Assembly (NCBI RefSeq): GCF_000317085.1
Contig: NC_019702.1
Location: 3,192,394 to 3,256,393 of the forward strand
Direction: 5' to 3'
DNA: 64,000 nt
DNA from: Synechococcus sp. PCC 7502
Lineage (GTDB): Bacteria; Cyanobacteriota; Cyanobacteriia; Pseudanabaenales; Pseudanabaenaceae
The notes under the pieces are model-generated. The model saw nothing but the letters and a program-made list of their open reading frames with translations. It was not told where the DNA came from and made no database searches. Shown one piece after another: positions 37,011 to 47,712 of this stretch. Each line of letters begins with the position of its first letter. Position 1 is the stretch's first letter. A program made the translations under genes and the position numbers.

Positions 37011-37859
37011 ATGGCTGTTACAGTTGCAGCAGACTCACTGGGGATAGGAGCATTTGATCTAGATTCTGGTTTAGAATTGCGATCGCCTTGGACAGAAGAT
37101 GATCTACAGGCTGTTATTCGGTCAGTATATCGTCAGGTTCTAGGTAATGACCATTTGATGCAAAGTGAAAGACTAGTTAGCTCAGAGTCACTTTTGCGTC
37201 AGGGTAATATCACAGTTCGCGAATTTGTGCGTTCTGTGGCTAAATCGGAACTCTATCGTGGAAAATTCTTCCATTCTAATCCTCAAAATCGTCTGATCGA
37301 GCTAAATTACAAGCATTTACTGGGAAGAGCTCCCTATGATGAATCGGAAATAGCTTTTCATACTGATTTATACATCAAAGAAGGTTATGATGCCGAAATT
37401 GATTCTTACATTGATAGTCAAGAATATTTAGAAGCCTTTGGTGAAAATATTGTGCCTTACTATAGAGGCTTTGCTTCTCAGTTAGGACAAAAAACCGTTG
37501 GCTTTAATCGTATGTTTCGACTCTATCGAGGTTATGCCAATAGCGATCGCTCTCAATTTGGTAGCAATAAAGCTCGTTTAACTCGTGAAGTTGCTCAAAA
37601 TGCAACTAATGCGATTTTATTTCCTACGGCTGCGACCAAAGCTACGGCTAATCCTACTGCTAAACTTGCAGGTGTTTCTGCAGGTGATTCGGGACGGATA
37701 TATTTGATTCAAGTTTCCAATGGTTCTACCAAAGCAAATAGGACTCAAATTCGCCTTGATCATGTTTCTTATCTAGTTCCATACAATCAACTTTCCACAA
37801 AACTTCAGCAAATTGGCAAATCTGGTGACAAAATCCTCAGTGTTACCATTGCTAAATAG
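37011..37859 (+). CDS. cpcC: phycocyanin rod linker polypeptide 1
   Basis: This 282-residue rod linker has an N-terminal linker (pfam00427-type) domain covering about residues 20-170 ([50 protein letters not shown]) and a C-terminal CpcD-like domain from about 225 ([12 protein letters not shown]). It inserts into the hexamer cavity and joins stacked hexamers. It is followed by a second, similar linker gene after 106 bases. Confidence 0.95.
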   Translation: MAVTVAADSLGIGAFDLDSGLELRSPWTEDDLQAVIRSVYRQVLGNDHLMQSERLVSSESLLRQGNITVREFVRSVAKSELYRGKFFHSNPQNRLIELNYKHLLGRAPYDESEIAFHTDLYIKEGYDAEIDSYIDSQEYLEAFGENIVPYYRGFASQLGQKTVGFNRMFRLYRGYANSDRSQFGSNKARLTREVAQNATNAILFPTAATKATANPTAKLAGVSAGDSGRIYLIQVSNGSTKANRTQIRLDHVSYLVPYNQLSTKLQQIGKSGDKILSVTIAK

Positions 37860-37965
37860 TTAACCAATGGGGATAGGTTTTACTTGTCCTCTTGACTTTC
37901 TTCCAATTTTATTTCAATTCTCAAATAGATCATAAATCTCAAATAAATCATAAGGAGTTCATAGC

Positions 37966-38826
37966 ATGGCTGTAACCACAGTAGCGAACCGACTAGGACT
38001 TGATGCATTTCAGGGTTCATCCCCAGTAGAATTGCGACCAAATTATAGCCTAGAAGACTTACAGGTAGTGATTCGTGCTACCTATCGTCAAGTACTTGGA
38101 AATGATTATGTATTAGAAAGTGAGCGCTTAGTTGGAGCAGAGTCGTTATTAAAGGAAGGCAATATTAGCGTACGGGAGTTTGTCCGTTTAATCGCTAAAT
38201 CTGATTTGTATAAGAAGAAATTCTTTTTCCCTAATTCTAATAATCGCCTGATTGAGTTAAATTTTAAGCACTTACTAGGTCGCGCTCCCTTTGATGAAGC
38301 TGAAGTAATTGCTCACTTTCACATTTATGATACGCAAGGCTATGATGCCGATATTGACTCATATATTGACAGCATTGAGTACTCAGAGAGCTTTGGAGAG
38401 AATATTGTCCCCTATTATCGAGGTTTTGACTTCAGTATTGGAGCCAGAACTGTAGGTTTCAATCGCATGTTCCGCCTATATCGGGGATATGCTAACAGTG
38501 ATACTTCTCAAGTTGAGGGCAAATCTCCTCGTTTAAGTCGTGAGCTAGGAAGGAATACGACCTCTGCTATCGTTGCTCCTTCTGGTGGTTCTAATGCTTG
38601 GTCATACAGGGACTCTAATGATAATGCCCCAAGTGTACGCCTAGGTATCGGAGCCGATGAAAAAGGTAAAGTTTATCGGATTGAAGTCACCAGCATGTAC
38701 GGACAAGGTTATCCTAAGACCCGTCGTAGCAGCACAGCTTATTTAGTTCCGTTTGATGACCTTCTACCAAAAATGCAACAAATCCACCGTCAAGGCGGTA
38801 AAATTGCATCTATAACCGCTATTTAA
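37966..38826 (+). CDS. cpcC: phycocyanin rod linker polypeptide 2
   Basis: This is the second rod linker, 286 residues, with the same architecture as the preceding gene: linker domain ([46 protein letters not shown]) and C-terminal CpcD-like domain ([15 protein letters not shown]). The two proteins are clearly paralogous but diverged, especially in the C-terminal half. Two core-like rod linkers plus a small cap suggest rods of at least three hexamers. AGGAG-type ribosome site (AAGGAG) lies 13 bases before the ATG. Confidence 0.95.
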   Translation: MAVTTVANRLGLDAFQGSSPVELRPNYSLEDLQVVIRATYRQVLGNDYVLESERLVGAESLLKEGNISVREFVRLIAKSDLYKKKFFFPNSNNRLIELNFKHLLGRAPFDEAEVIAHFHIYDTQGYDADIDSYIDSIEYSESFGENIVPYYRGFDFSIGARTVGFNRMFRLYRGYANSDTSQVEGKSPRLSRELGRNTTSAIVAPSGGSNAWSYRDSNDNAPSVRLGIGADEKGKVYRIEVTSMYGQGYPKTRRSSTAYLVPFDDLLPKMQQIHRQGGKIASITAI

Positions 38827-38988
38827 GTTCGATTTGAGTATTTTTAGGGAAATTTTTAACTTCCTTCAAGCTATATTTTAATTTTAGGCTATTGGAGGAA
38901 GTGATAAATCAGGAGTAATAATGCTCCGTACTTTTATCTTTACCATTGAGCATTACTTAAAAACATAAAGATTAACTAAGGAGAAATC

Positions 38989-39222
38989 ATGCACGGTCAA
39001 ACATCAATTGGAGTTGCTGCAAACACAGAAGCAGGACGCAGAATTTTTAGAATAGAAGTTTCTGGACTTCGTCAAACTGAAGAGTCTGATAAAACCAAAT
39101 TTCCTATTCGCAAAAGTGGAAGTACTTTTATCACCGTACCCTATAGCAAGATGAATGAAGAAATGCAGCGTATTAATAGGTTAGGGGGCGTAATTATTTC
39201 CGTTTCACCATTGGTTATTTAA
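38989..39222 (+). CDS. cpcD: phycocyanin rod-capping linker
   Basis: This 77-residue CpcD domain protein is a little shorter than the usual 80. The fold's core is visible (GRRIFRIEVSGLRQ; FITVPYSKMNEEMQRINRLGG). It caps the outer end of the rod and so ends its growth. Good ribosome site (AAGGAG) nine bases upstream. The gene stands between the two long rod linkers and cpcE, a common order in cpc operons. Confidence 0.92.
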   Translation: MHGQTSIGVAANTEAGRRIFRIEVSGLRQTEESDKTKFPIRKSGSTFITVPYSKMNEEMQRINRLGGVIISVSPLVI

Positions 39223-39247
39223 GTATCCTCAATCTAACAACCATCTA

Positions 39248-40060
39248 ATGCATGAACAGCAGTCTAATGTAGCAAGTAATGAACTGACGATCGCCACAGC
39301 AATTGCTAACCTGCGATCGCCAGACCTAAGTCTTCGTTACTATGCTGCTTGGTGGTTAGGTAAAATGCGCGTGTACGAAGCGGTAGATATTTTGTTAGTT
39401 GCTCTTGAAGATAGCGAAGATCGAACAGAATTAGGCGGTTATCCTCTAAGGCGAAATGCCGCAAGGTCTCTCGGTAAATTGGGAAACCCTAAAGCTATAC
39501 CCGCTTTGATTATAGCCCTAAACTGTGAAGACTTTTATGTGCGAGAAGCGGCAGCACAGGCGATCGAAGAAATAGCTAGTCATGCCCAAGGTTATGTAGC
39601 TGCTCAGGTGGCAGTTCTACCGTTGGCAAAATTACTAACTTCTAAGGACTATCGTGATTTAGATCAGCCCTACGAAGCAATTTTAGAAGCTTTGGGTAGG
39701 TTGAAAGCTCAATCAGTTAAGCATTTAATTGAACCATTTCTGAATCACATCGTCCTGCGTATTCGTCTAGCGGCTGCTCGTTCTATGTATGGTTTAACCA
39801 GTGATCCTTACTTTGCTAACCTGCTGATCGAGGCATTATCTGGTTCTGACGTTAATATTCGCCGTGTAGCTTTGACGGATTTAGGGGAAATTGGTTATTT
39901 GCCTGCGGCTGAGGCAATTGCCCAAACTCAGACTGAAAATAGTTTTAAACTTTTTGCCCTCAGGGGAATTCTGGATACCCATCTACCTAATGTGAATCAA
40001 GACCCCCAACTATTAGCAAATCTACAGCAAGTAATGCTGTTAATGGACGATCTCTTATAA
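39248..40060 (+). CDS. cpcE: phycocyanobilin lyase subunit CpcE
   Basis: This 270-residue HEAT-repeat protein joins CpcF to attach phycocyanobilin to Cys84 of CpcA. Repeats are visible (LRSPDLSLRYYAAWWLGKM; YPLRRNAARSLGKLGNPKAIPALI; VREAAAQAIEEIA; IRRVALTDLGEIGYLPAAEAI). It lies 25 bases after cpcD and 23 before cpcF. The two subunits act as a heterodimer, which explains their adjacency. Confidence 0.95.
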   Translation: MHEQQSNVASNELTIATAIANLRSPDLSLRYYAAWWLGKMRVYEAVDILLVALEDSEDRTELGGYPLRRNAARSLGKLGNPKAIPALIIALNCEDFYVREAAAQAIEEIASHAQGYVAAQVAVLPLAKLLTSKDYRDLDQPYEAILEALGRLKAQSVKHLIEPFLNHIVLRIRLAAARSMYGLTSDPYFANLLIEALSGSDVNIRRVALTDLGEIGYLPAAEAIAQTQTENSFKLFALRGILDTHLPNVNQDPQLLANLQQVMLLMDDLL

Positions 40061-40083
40061 AAACTAAGCTGGAAATTAAGCCC

Positions 40084-40716
40084 ATGACTAATATTAAGGT
40101 ATTGATTCAAGAAATAGATAAGTCACATAATCCTACTCAACTAATACAGGCAGTTCATGCTTTAGCTGCTACGCGTAGTGAACAGGGAATTGCAACTTTA
40201 ATTTCGGTTTTAGGCTATAACAATCCCGGGGCGGCGATCGCTGCTATGCACGGGTTAGTGGCAATTGGACGTAGTAGCGTTGACAGCCTGATTGCATTAA
40301 TGGATGACTACAATTATGGGGCAAGAGCCTATACAGTTAGAGCCTTGGCTATGATCGGTGATCCTAAAGCATTACCAGTTCTACTAAATTGTGCGAAAAC
40401 CGACTTTTCTCCTAGTGTACGCCGTGCTGCAATCAAAGGCTTAGGCAAAATTCACTGGGAATGGGCAGAAATAATTGATTATTCTGAAATTTTAGCGACA
40501 TTACAATCTATTCTTAAGGATCAGGACTGGTCAATTCGCTATGCTGCCATTGTGGCATTAGATGCTCTGAGCAAGTTAAATCATGGGTCTGCCCGTGGGG
40601 CGATCGCCTTATTAGAAGGTAATAAACCTCAAGAGTCTGATCTAGTCGTAAAGTCTCGGATGGAGATGGCATTATCCAATGTCAGGCATGACCGTCAACG
40701 TGTAAGTTGTCTATAG
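40084..40716 (+). CDS. cpcF: phycocyanobilin lyase subunit CpcF
   Basis: This 210-residue partner of CpcE is also built of HEAT repeats (PGAAIAAMHGLVAIGRSSVDSLI; ARAYTVRALAMIGDPKALPVLL; VRRAAIKGLGKI; IRYAAIVALDAL). It is the expected size for CpcF. The CpcE-CpcF dimer can both attach and transfer the bilin on CpcA. 23 bases separate it from the first cpcG. Confidence 0.95.
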   Translation: MTNIKVLIQEIDKSHNPTQLIQAVHALAATRSEQGIATLISVLGYNNPGAAIAAMHGLVAIGRSSVDSLIALMDDYNYGARAYTVRALAMIGDPKALPVLLNCAKTDFSPSVRRAAIKGLGKIHWEWAEIIDYSEILATLQSILKDQDWSIRYAAIVALDALSKLNHGSARGAIALLEGNKPQESDLVVKSRMEMALSNVRHDRQRVSCL

Positions 40717-40739
40717 TTTTTTAAATAGGATTATTTAAT

Positions 40740-41558
40740 ATGCTTCCTTTAACTTCTTTTAAACCCACCACTCAAAATCATCGTGTTAACGGCTACGATG
40801 TTCCCGATGAAGATGATCCAGTCATTTATCGCCTTAGTGATGTCACTGATTCAGAGGGATTAAATGCCTTGATCTGGGCAGCCTATCGCCAGATTTTTAG
40901 TGAACATTTAATTATTGAAAGTAATCGTCAAACATTTTTAGAATCTCAACTTAAAAATCGCCAAATTTCCGTTAGAGATTTTATCCGAGGCTTAGGTAAA
41001 TCAGAACCTTACTATCGGCTGATTGCGGAGACAAATTCTAACTATCGTTTAGTTGATTTAAGCTTTACTCGCTTTTTGGGGCGAGCCTCCTACGGGAAAG
41101 ATGAACAGATTGCCAACTCGATCATTATTGGAACGAAAGGACTAGAGGGTTTCATTGATAGCATCATTGATAGTGATGAATATTTAGATAACTTTGGTGA
41201 AGATATTGTCCCTTACCAAAGACGTAGAAATGGCGATCGCCCCTATAATCTAGTCAATCCCAGATACAGCGACTATCAAAGAGCTAAAGAAGCAGCACTT
41301 GTAACTTCTGGAAGTTTGAATGTCAATAAGAAATTCAAATATGGTGTAGTCAGCCGAGAACGAATTCGGAGTGGCATTCCTTCTGTATTTTTTAGTTTAG
41401 TCAGCGAAATTGCTCCTGCTCAGGCAAATTACCAATATGCTCGTTCGGGCGGGATTAATACTAACATCATAGATATTCCTGATACAACAGTTGAAAGTAA
41501 AGCTGCAACTGTATCTCGGCGTGAAAGTTTGTCTCCCTATCGTTATTTACCTAAATAA
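40740..41558 (+). CDS. cpcG: phycobilisome rod-core linker CpcG (first of three)
   Basis: This 272-residue rod-core linker attaches a phycocyanin rod to the allophycocyanin core. The linker domain (residues about 25-185) is evident: LIWAAYRQIFSEHLI, SNRQTFLESQLKNRQISVRDFIRGLGKSE, and YRLVDLSFTRFLGRASYGKDEQ. The end of the domain is EDIVPYQRRRNGDRPYNLVNPRY. The C terminus is hydrophilic (SLSPYRYLPK), without the hydrophobic tail seen in CpcL, so it is not membrane-anchored. It is the most divergent of the three. Confidence 0.95.
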   Translation: MLPLTSFKPTTQNHRVNGYDVPDEDDPVIYRLSDVTDSEGLNALIWAAYRQIFSEHLIIESNRQTFLESQLKNRQISVRDFIRGLGKSEPYYRLIAETNSNYRLVDLSFTRFLGRASYGKDEQIANSIIIGTKGLEGFIDSIIDSDEYLDNFGEDIVPYQRRRNGDRPYNLVNPRYSDYQRAKEAALVTSGSLNVNKKFKYGVVSRERIRSGIPSVFFSLVSEIAPAQANYQYARSGGINTNIIDIPDTTVESKAATVSRRESLSPYRYLPK

Positions 41559-41599
41559 CTTAAATCTTTAATTCATTTAATCCTGTTTATTTAATCAGC

Positions 41600-42340
41600 A
41601 TGGCAATTCCCTTACTAGAAATTAAACCATCTTCGCAAAATCATCGAGTCCCCGGCTATGATGTTCCCAATGAAGATACTCCTCTTATCTATCGATCCGA
41701 AGATTTAACTGACTCCAACTCAACCGAAGAGTTAATCTGGGCAGCCTATCGGCAAATTTTTAGCGAACATGTTATTCTCGAAAGTAGTCGTCAGACATTC
41801 CTAGAGTCCCAGTTCAAAAATCGGCAGATTTCTGTACGAGATTTTATTCGGGGTTTAGGTAAATCTGAAACCTTCTATCGACTTATAGTAGAGCCAAACT
41901 CCAACTATCGCATTGTAGAAATCGCTCTGAAAAGGTTTCTTGGTCGCACTCCTTACAATGAAGGTGAGAAAATTACCTGGTCAATTGCGATCGCTAATAC
42001 AGGTATTGGTGGATTTATTGATGCTCTTGTCGATAGTGCAGAATATTTACAAAGTTTTGGTGAAAATACTGTTCCCTATCAACGCCGAAGGCTAAAAGAC
42101 CGCCCATTTAACTTGGTTACCCCTCGCTATGGGAATGACTGGAGGCTTAAACAAGAGAAAGAGTATCCTAAACAGGGTGATATTCGCAATTTCTTGAGCT
42201 TAGCCAGAGAAATTACAATTAAGCAAGTTATTCCTAAGCCTGTTAGCACTGCGAAAATTGCTATTCCTGATAGTACTCGCAAATCTAATGATCCCTCCCC
42301 TGCCTCAATTCGGGGTTCCTTTAGATTTCCTGTTAAATAA
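41600..42340 (+). CDS. cpcG: phycobilisome rod-core linker CpcG (second)
   Basis: This is a 246-residue rod-core linker with the same linker domain (LIWAAYRQIFSEHVILESSR; SVRDFIRGLGKSETFYRL; VEIALKRFLGRTPYNEGE). Its tail after residue about 185 is different and rich in basic residues and Pro/Ser (SNDPSPASIRGSFRFPVK). Different CpcG tails are thought to dock at different core positions, so the three paralogs may give positional specificity. No hydrophobic tail is seen. Confidence 0.95.
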   Translation: MAIPLLEIKPSSQNHRVPGYDVPNEDTPLIYRSEDLTDSNSTEELIWAAYRQIFSEHVILESSRQTFLESQFKNRQISVRDFIRGLGKSETFYRLIVEPNSNYRIVEIALKRFLGRTPYNEGEKITWSIAIANTGIGGFIDALVDSAEYLQSFGENTVPYQRRRLKDRPFNLVTPRYGNDWRLKQEKEYPKQGDIRNFLSLAREITIKQVIPKPVSTAKIAIPDSTRKSNDPSPASIRGSFRFPVK

Positions 42341-42379
42341 AATCATCAAACATTACTAAACATTATTGGAGAAATATTA

Positions 42380-43147
42380 ATGTCACCTTTACCCTTATTA
42401 ACTGTAATTCCTTCTTCCCAAAATCAACGGGTAGCTAGCTTTGGCTTTGCTGATGAAGATGATGATAGTCCATTTATCTATCGTACTGAAAATGCCTCTG
42501 ATGCCGCAGATTTAGAGGAAATCATCTGGGCTGCCTACCGTCAAGTTTTTAGCGAACATGTTATTCTCGAAAGTAATCGTCAGACCTTCCTAGAGTCCCA
42601 GTTCAAAAATGGGCAAATTTCTGTGCGTGATTTTGTGCGGGGTCTCGGTAAATCTGATACCTACTATCGCCTTGTTGTCGAACCAAATTCTAACTATCGG
42701 GTTGTAGAGCTAAGCTTAAAACGCATCCTTGGACGTGCGCCTTACAATAAGTTAGAAGAAATTACTTGGTCGATTGTAATTGCCGAACAGGGAATTGGCG
42801 CATTTATTGATGCTCTAGTAGATAGTGATGAGTATGAGCAAGTATTTGGAGAAAATACACTGCCTTACCAACGTAAACGGCTACAGGAGCGTCCCTTTAA
42901 TTTGGTTACCCCACGCTATGGCGCAGACTACCGTGACAGTGCAGGTATTACCAAGTACGATTGGCAATTTACTTTACAAAAATACTTCACTGCTAAGGCT
43001 AAGACTCGTCGTCTTCCCGAAGGTGATCCTGGTAGATTTAGAGAAATTGCCCAATCTATTGCACCAAAGGTTAATTATGCTCAAAAGCTTAAGGCATCTG
43101 ATATTCCTGACTATTTGGCAGCCGTTCCCTATCGTGGTCGCCGCTAA
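42380..43147 (+). CDS. cpcG: phycobilisome rod-core linker CpcG (third)
   Basis: This 255-residue rod-core linker, last gene of the operon, shares the linker domain (IIWAAYRQVFSEHVILESNR; SVRDFVRGLGKSDTYYRL; ILGRAPYNKLEEITWS). The tail contains YTAKAKTRRLPEGDPGRF-like charged segments and ends AAVPYRGRR. It is closest to the second cpcG at DNA level around 42545-42660, where long stretches are nearly identical, which points to gene conversion or recent duplication. An intrinsic terminator follows within 30 bases. Confidence 0.95.
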   Translation: MSPLPLLTVIPSSQNQRVASFGFADEDDDSPFIYRTENASDAADLEEIIWAAYRQVFSEHVILESNRQTFLESQFKNGQISVRDFVRGLGKSDTYYRLVVEPNSNYRVVELSLKRILGRAPYNKLEEITWSIVIAEQGIGAFIDALVDSDEYEQVFGENTLPYQRKRLQERPFNLVTPRYGADYRDSAGITKYDWQFTLQKYFTAKAKTRRLPEGDPGRFREIAQSIAPKVNYAQKLKASDIPDYLAAVPYRGRR

Positions 43148-43174
43148 GAGTATTTAATTAGTTACTATAATTGC

Positions 43175-43207
43175 GAAGGAGTGGGGCTAAAATTCCACTC
43201 CTTTTTG
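43175..43207 (+). terminator. intrinsic terminator of the cpc operon
   Basis: AAGGAGTGG (43175-43183) pairs with CCACTCCTT (43194-43202), leaving a ten-base loop, and is followed by a T run. It is a strong Rho-independent terminator just after the last cpcG. Confidence 0.85.
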
Positions 43208-43352
43208 TTGCTAATTTTTAATTTTACTCTGAGTGCATAAACGAAATCATTTACACAACTCAAGCGATAGTATGGTTTTTAAGAATTATATTTTTGAGGG
43301 TTTGGTAGTGAATTTATGTGCTTACTTTACTTAACACTATATATAAGCGACT

Positions 43353-43730
43353 ATGACTAAAAGTAAAATAAAGTTCATATCAATTATTGCCTTAGTATGC
43401 TTAGGGATACGCTATTATCCAGATAATGCGAACGCCCAAACAAGAGATCTTCAGAAATTTGTTGATTCTATTCGTTCTGTCGAGCAAGTAAAAAAAAATA
43501 TTGGTAAGCTAATCGTAGCAATCGATAACTGTGCTGTGGGAAGTTGCTTTAATTTTAACAGTACAGCAATATGTGAGTTGGTTGCAACCCTTGATGTTCA
43601 GGTTAATGGTCAGATTGTAGGAGGGATGACTTCGGTTGGATCGGCAGGGAAAATTCCAATCTCTAAAAGTGATTTAAGCCTAATGCAAGATATTTTTAGC
43701 CAATGTAAGCCTACAAATTACCAATATTAG
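43353..43730 (+). CDS. small exported hypothetical protein with cysteines
   Basis: This 125-residue ORF has an N-terminal signal (basic MTKSKIK, hydrophobic FISIIALVCLGI, small residues NANAQ before the mature part). The mature part has four cysteines (CAVGSC, CELVA, CKPTN), which could form disulphides in the periplasm. The function is unknown. It lies in the gap between the cpc operon and gcvP and has no visible partner. The stretch from 43731 to gcvP holds only a 27-codon frame (see rejected items). Confidence 0.5.
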   Translation: MTKSKIKFISIIALVCLGIRYYPDNANAQTRDLQKFVDSIRSVEQVKKNIGKLIVAIDNCAVGSCFNFNSTAICELVATLDVQVNGQIVGGMTSVGSAGKIPISKSDLSLMQDIFSQCKPTNYQY

Positions 43731-43984
43731 AATTTTGACTCTATGCTCCATGTTTACTATGCCCCAAAACCAGAGGTAGATCAAAAAGTACGAAAAGCAC
43801 TGAAACTTCCTCCCCGTAAGGTGTAATTAAAGAGTTTGCGAGCAAATTTAATCGAAATTTAAAACTTCCTTTAAAACCTAAAATCTGTTCTTTAGCAACA
43901 GTTCTATTCTGTGGATTCCAATATTTTTGTAATTAGTTATAATGTCTCCACACTTGTTTACAAAAATTAATCACAAATTCATAA

Positions 43985-46879
43985 ATGCTAGAAATGGCGA
44001 TCGCCCCCCATCAGTCTTTACCATTTACTCCCACTGATACCTTCAGTCATAGGCATATCGGGATAAATCAAGTAGATATTGAGGAAATGCTTAATGTGCT
44101 TGAATTAGATTCTATTGATGACTTAATTAATAAAACCATACCTAGTACGATTCGCTATCAAGGATTACTAAATTTAGGCGAGTTTACCGAAGGCAGAGGA
44201 GAACAAGAACTATTACAAAGTCTCAAAGCGATCGCTTCGCAAAATCAAGTATTCCGTTCCTTTATCGGTATGGGCTACGCCAACTGCATTACCCCGCCAG
44301 TAATCCAACGTAACATCTTAGAAAATCCTGGTTGGTACACCCAATACACGCCCTATCAAGCAGAAATTGCCCAAGGCAGACTAGAGGCTTTACTTAACTT
44401 CCAAACCATGATTATTGATCTAACAGGAATGGAAATTGCCAATGCTTCGCTTTTAGATGAAGGTACTGCCGCCGCCGAAGCTATGAGCATGATTTATGGG
44501 CTGCATAAAGATCATAATGCCATCAAGTTCTTTGTATCAGAAACTTGTCATCCCCAAACCATTGCTGTAGTCAAAACCCGATCGCAGGCATTAGGTATAG
44601 AAGTAATCGTAGGCAGTCATACCGAGTTTAATTTTGATGCTTCCTGTTTTGGAGCCTTACTGCAATATCCAGCTTCCGATGGCACAATTTATGACTACTC
44701 TGAATTTATTTCTAAAGTTCATGGTGCGGGTGGTTTCGCGATCGCGGCGGCGGATTTATTATCTTTAACCGTTTTAAAGCCCCCTGGTGAGTTTGGTGCC
44801 GATGTAGTAGTGGGAAATTCACAAAGATTTGGCATACCTCTTGGTTTTGGAGGACCCCATGCGGCATTTTTTGCAACCAAAGAAGTCTTCAAGCGACAGA
44901 TTCCGGGACGAGTTGTCGGCATATCTAAGGATGTACATGGCAATCAAGCATTAAGACTAGCTCTGCAAACTCGTGAACAACACATTCGCCGAGATAAAGC
45001 CACCAGTAATATTTGTACAGCCCAAGTTTTATTGGCAGTAATGGCAGGAATGTATGCTGTTTATCATGGTGCTGAAGGCTTAAAGCAAATTGGCGATCGC
45101 ACCCATAGGTTAACAAAAATTTTAGCCACAGCCTTAGAAACATCAGGTTATAAACTTGGAAATTCTTCTTTCTTTGACACGATAAAAGTCACTGTAGATC
45201 ATGCCAACGATATTATTAGCCGAGGGATAGCAAAAGGGATTAATCTCCGTGCCACTGATCGATGCACCATAGGGATTACCCTTGATGAGACCACTTCTAA
45301 GCAAGATATTATCGATATTCTTAGCATTTTTACTTTTACTAAAATTGATCTGGAAAGTATAGATAGTTCTGAAGATAAATTGGGAGCATTTAAGCGCACA
45401 AGTTCCTATCTCACTCATCCTGTATTTAACCAATATCACACCGAAACCGAACTGCTACGATATATTCACCGTCTGCAATCTAAGGATTTATCCCTTACCA
45501 CTTCTATGATTCCCTTGGGTTCCTGCACCATGAAGCTGAATGCCACTTCAGAAATGCTCCCCGTAACTTGGGCAGAGTTTGGACAAATTCATCCCTTTGC
45601 TCCCTTAATGCAAACTCAGGGTTATCAAATTCTGTTTCAACAACTGGAAGCTTGGCTGGCAGAAATTACGGGCTTTGCAGGTATATCACTTCAGCCTAAT
45701 GCTGGTTCCCAAGGTGAATATGCAGGACTGTTAGTCATTCGGGCATACCACGATTATCGGGGCGAACACCATCGTCGAGTCTGCCTAATTCCTCAATCTG
45801 CCCACGGAACTAATCCTGCCAGTGCAGTGATGGCAGGTATGAAAGTAGTAGCGATCGCCTGTGATCAGATGGGAAATGTGGATTTAACTGATCTACGCAC
45901 CAAAGCTGAAAAATATCAATATGAACTAGCAGCCCTGATGGTGACCTATCCTTCTACCCACGGCGTATTTGAAGCATCAATTAAAGAAATTTGTGAAATC
46001 GTGCATTATTACGGTGGACAGGTTTATATGGATGGTGCCAATATGAATGCCCAAGTTGGTCTGTGTCGTCCGGGGGATTTTGGTGCCGATGTCTGTCACT
46101 TAAACTTGCATAAAACCTTCTGTATTCCCCACGGTGGCGGTGGACCTGGTATGGGACCGATTGGGGTTATGTCCCACTTAGTTCCTTTCTTACCTGATAC
46201 TACATTTGTTAATCACATTGAGTCTTCCAAACCAAATGTCGGCGCAGTTTCGGCAGCACCTTGGGGGAGTGCTAGTATCCTTACCATCTCTTGGGTATAT
46301 ATTGCCTTAATGGGAGCAAAAGGCTTAAAACTAGCAACAGAAGTAGCTATCCTCAATGCTAATTACATTGCCAAGCGTTTGGAATCTTCCTATCCAATTT
46401 TGTATAAAGGTGAAAATAGTTTAGTGGCACACGAGTGTATTTTAGATTTACGCAGCTTAAAATCTTCAGCGGGCATTGAAGTGGACGATATTGCCAAACG
46501 ACTTATGGATTACGGGTTTCATGCTCCAACCGTAAGCTGGCCCGTGGCAGGAACCATGATGGTAGAGCCAACGGAAAGTGAATCAAAAGCAGAACTCGAT
46601 CGCTTCTGTGATGCCATGATCTCTATCCGTGCTGAGATTTCCAAAATTGAGTCTGGAGCAATGGATAAGTTGGATAACCCCCTAAAAAATGCTCCCCATA
46701 CGGCTGAATTCTTGCTCAAAGATGAATGGACACACCCCTACTCCCGATCGCAAGCTGCCTATCCCGCCCCTTGGACAAAAGTTCATAAATTCTGGGCAAC
46801 GGTGGGTCGGATTGATAATGCCTTTGGCGATCGCAATTTTATTTGTTCCTGTCAGCCGATGGAAGAGTACTCAGAGTAA
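43985..46879 (+). CDS. gcvP: glycine dehydrogenase (decarboxylating), P protein
   Basis: This 964-residue P protein is of the homodimer type, with N- and C-terminal halves in one chain. It decarboxylates glycine and passes aminomethyl to lipoyl-GcvH, as part of photorespiratory glycine breakdown. The PLP lysine is Lys710 in [32 protein letters not shown] and [16 protein letters not shown] are typical. The start ATG at 43985 (MLEMAIAP) is followed by an alternative ATG at codon 4. TATAAT at 43938 is a plausible -10. No glycine riboswitch was recognised upstream. Confidence 0.96.
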   Translation: MLEMAIAPHQSLPFTPTDTFSHRHIGINQVDIEEMLNVLELDSIDDLINKTIPSTIRYQGLLNLGEFTEGRGEQELLQSLKAIASQNQVFRSFIGMGYANCITPPVIQRNILENPGWYTQYTPYQAEIAQGRLEALLNFQTMIIDLTGMEIANASLLDEGTAAAEAMSMIYGLHKDHNAIKFFVSETCHPQTIAVVKTRSQALGIEVIVGSHTEFNFDASCFGALLQYPASDGTIYDYSEFISKVHGAGGFAIAAADLLSLTVLKPPGEFGADVVVGNSQRFGIPLGFGGPHAAFFATKEVFKRQIPGRVVGISKDVHGNQALRLALQTREQHIRRDKATSNICTAQVLLAVMAGMYAVYHGAEGLKQIGDRTHRLTKILATALETSGYKLGNSSFFDTIKVTVDHANDIISRGIAKGINLRATDRCTIGITLDETTSKQDIIDILSIFTFTKIDLESIDSSEDKLGAFKRTSSYLTHPVFNQYHTETELLRYIHRLQSKDLSLTTSMIPLGSCTMKLNATSEMLPVTWAEFGQIHPFAPLMQTQGYQILFQQLEAWLAEITGFAGISLQPNAGSQGEYAGLLVIRAYHDYRGEHHRRVCLIPQSAHGTNPASAVMAGMKVVAIACDQMGNVDLTDLRTKAEKYQYELAALMVTYPSTHGVFEASIKEICEIVHYYGGQVYMDGANMNAQVGLCRPGDFGADVCHLNLHKTFCIPHGGGGPGMGPIGVMSHLVPFLPDTTFVNHIESSKPNVGAVSAAPWGSASILTISWVYIALMGAKGLKLATEVAILNANYIAKRLESSYPILYKGENSLVAHECILDLRSLKSSAGIEVDDIAKRLMDYGFHAPTVSWPVAGTMMVEPTESESKAELDRFCDAMISIRAEISKIESGAMDKLDNPLKNAPHTAEFLLKDEWTHPYSRSQAAYPAPWTKVHKFWATVGRIDNAFGDRNFICSCQPMEEYSE

Positions 46880-46999
46880 ATAAATCCAATAAATAAATCA
46901 GATTTAAATCGTAGAATTTATGGGTATGTAACGGGAAATATTCCCCAGCATGGGATGATATAACTATTAACTTTTATTTATTTAGGTTCTAGAGTAACT

Positions 47000-47680
47000 G
47001 TGAATACTGTTCGGACTGTGGCTGATGCCAAGCATGATTTTTATAAAGCCTTCTCCAAGCCTGTAAATTCGATCTATCGGCGTGTAGTGGATGAGCTTTT
47101 AGTAGAAGTGCATTTACTCAGGGTTAGTCAAAACTTTGGCTATGATTCCATATTTGCCCTTGGTTTAGCCACAGCCTTTGATCGCTTTATGGCAGGATAC
47201 CAACCTGAGTCAGACCTCGAACCGATATTTAAGGGTTTATGCCAAGCTTTACTCTTTGACCCAGACCAAATTCGTCAAGAAAGCGCCCATTTAATTGAGT
47301 TATCCAAGCAATTTCCTGCCGAAGTTAAAAGTTTATTCACAACCTTAGAAGCTGGTGCTGACTTAGATACACTGATGGGGCAAATTAGAGCGATCGCTAC
47401 TAACCCTAAATTTAAATATAGTCGTCTATTTGCGGTGGGTGTATTTATCCTCCTTGAAACTGCTGATCCAGAGGCGATCGCCGATCAAGACAAACGCCAA
47501 GCTCTAATTACCCAAGTGGGTGATACACTCAAAATCAACTCGGAGCGACTGCTGAAAGATTTAGATTTATATCGATCTAATCTCGAAAAAATTCAACAGG
47601 GACGGCAAATGATGGAAGATATGGTGGAAGCAGAGCGTAAAAAGCGGGAAAAGAAAGCTAAGTCAGTTATTAGCTCTTAA
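47000..47680 (+). CDS. thf1: photosystem II biogenesis protein Psb29/Thf1
   Basis: This is a 226-residue Psb29 (Thf1), a thylakoid-associated protein needed for normal photosystem II assembly and FtsH function. Recognisable blocks are TVADAKHDFYKAFSKPVNSIYRRVVDELLVE, FGYDSIFALGLATAFDRFM and YSRLFAVGVF. The C terminus is a charged coiled coil (EAERKKREKKAKSV). It starts at GTG, as the conserved N terminus begins there. cutA follows after 32 bases. Confidence 0.93.
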   Translation: MNTVRTVADAKHDFYKAFSKPVNSIYRRVVDELLVEVHLLRVSQNFGYDSIFALGLATAFDRFMAGYQPESDLEPIFKGLCQALLFDPDQIRQESAHLIELSKQFPAEVKSLFTTLEAGADLDTLMGQIRAIATNPKFKYSRLFAVGVFILLETADPEAIADQDKRQALITQVGDTLKINSERLLKDLDLYRSNLEKIQQGRQMMEDMVEAERKKREKKAKSVISS

Positions 47681-47712
47681 AATTATTAACGCATTCTCTA
47701 TAAATTCTGTTA

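Noticed and set aside
43743-43826. 27-codon frame starting MLHVYYAPKPEVDQKVRKAL
   Set aside because: It has no ribosome site, no family and no partner. It may be a gene remnant, but nothing shows it is used.
43731-43984. Glycine riboswitch before gcvP
   Set aside because: No tandem glycine-aptamer-like structure or terminator could be recognised.
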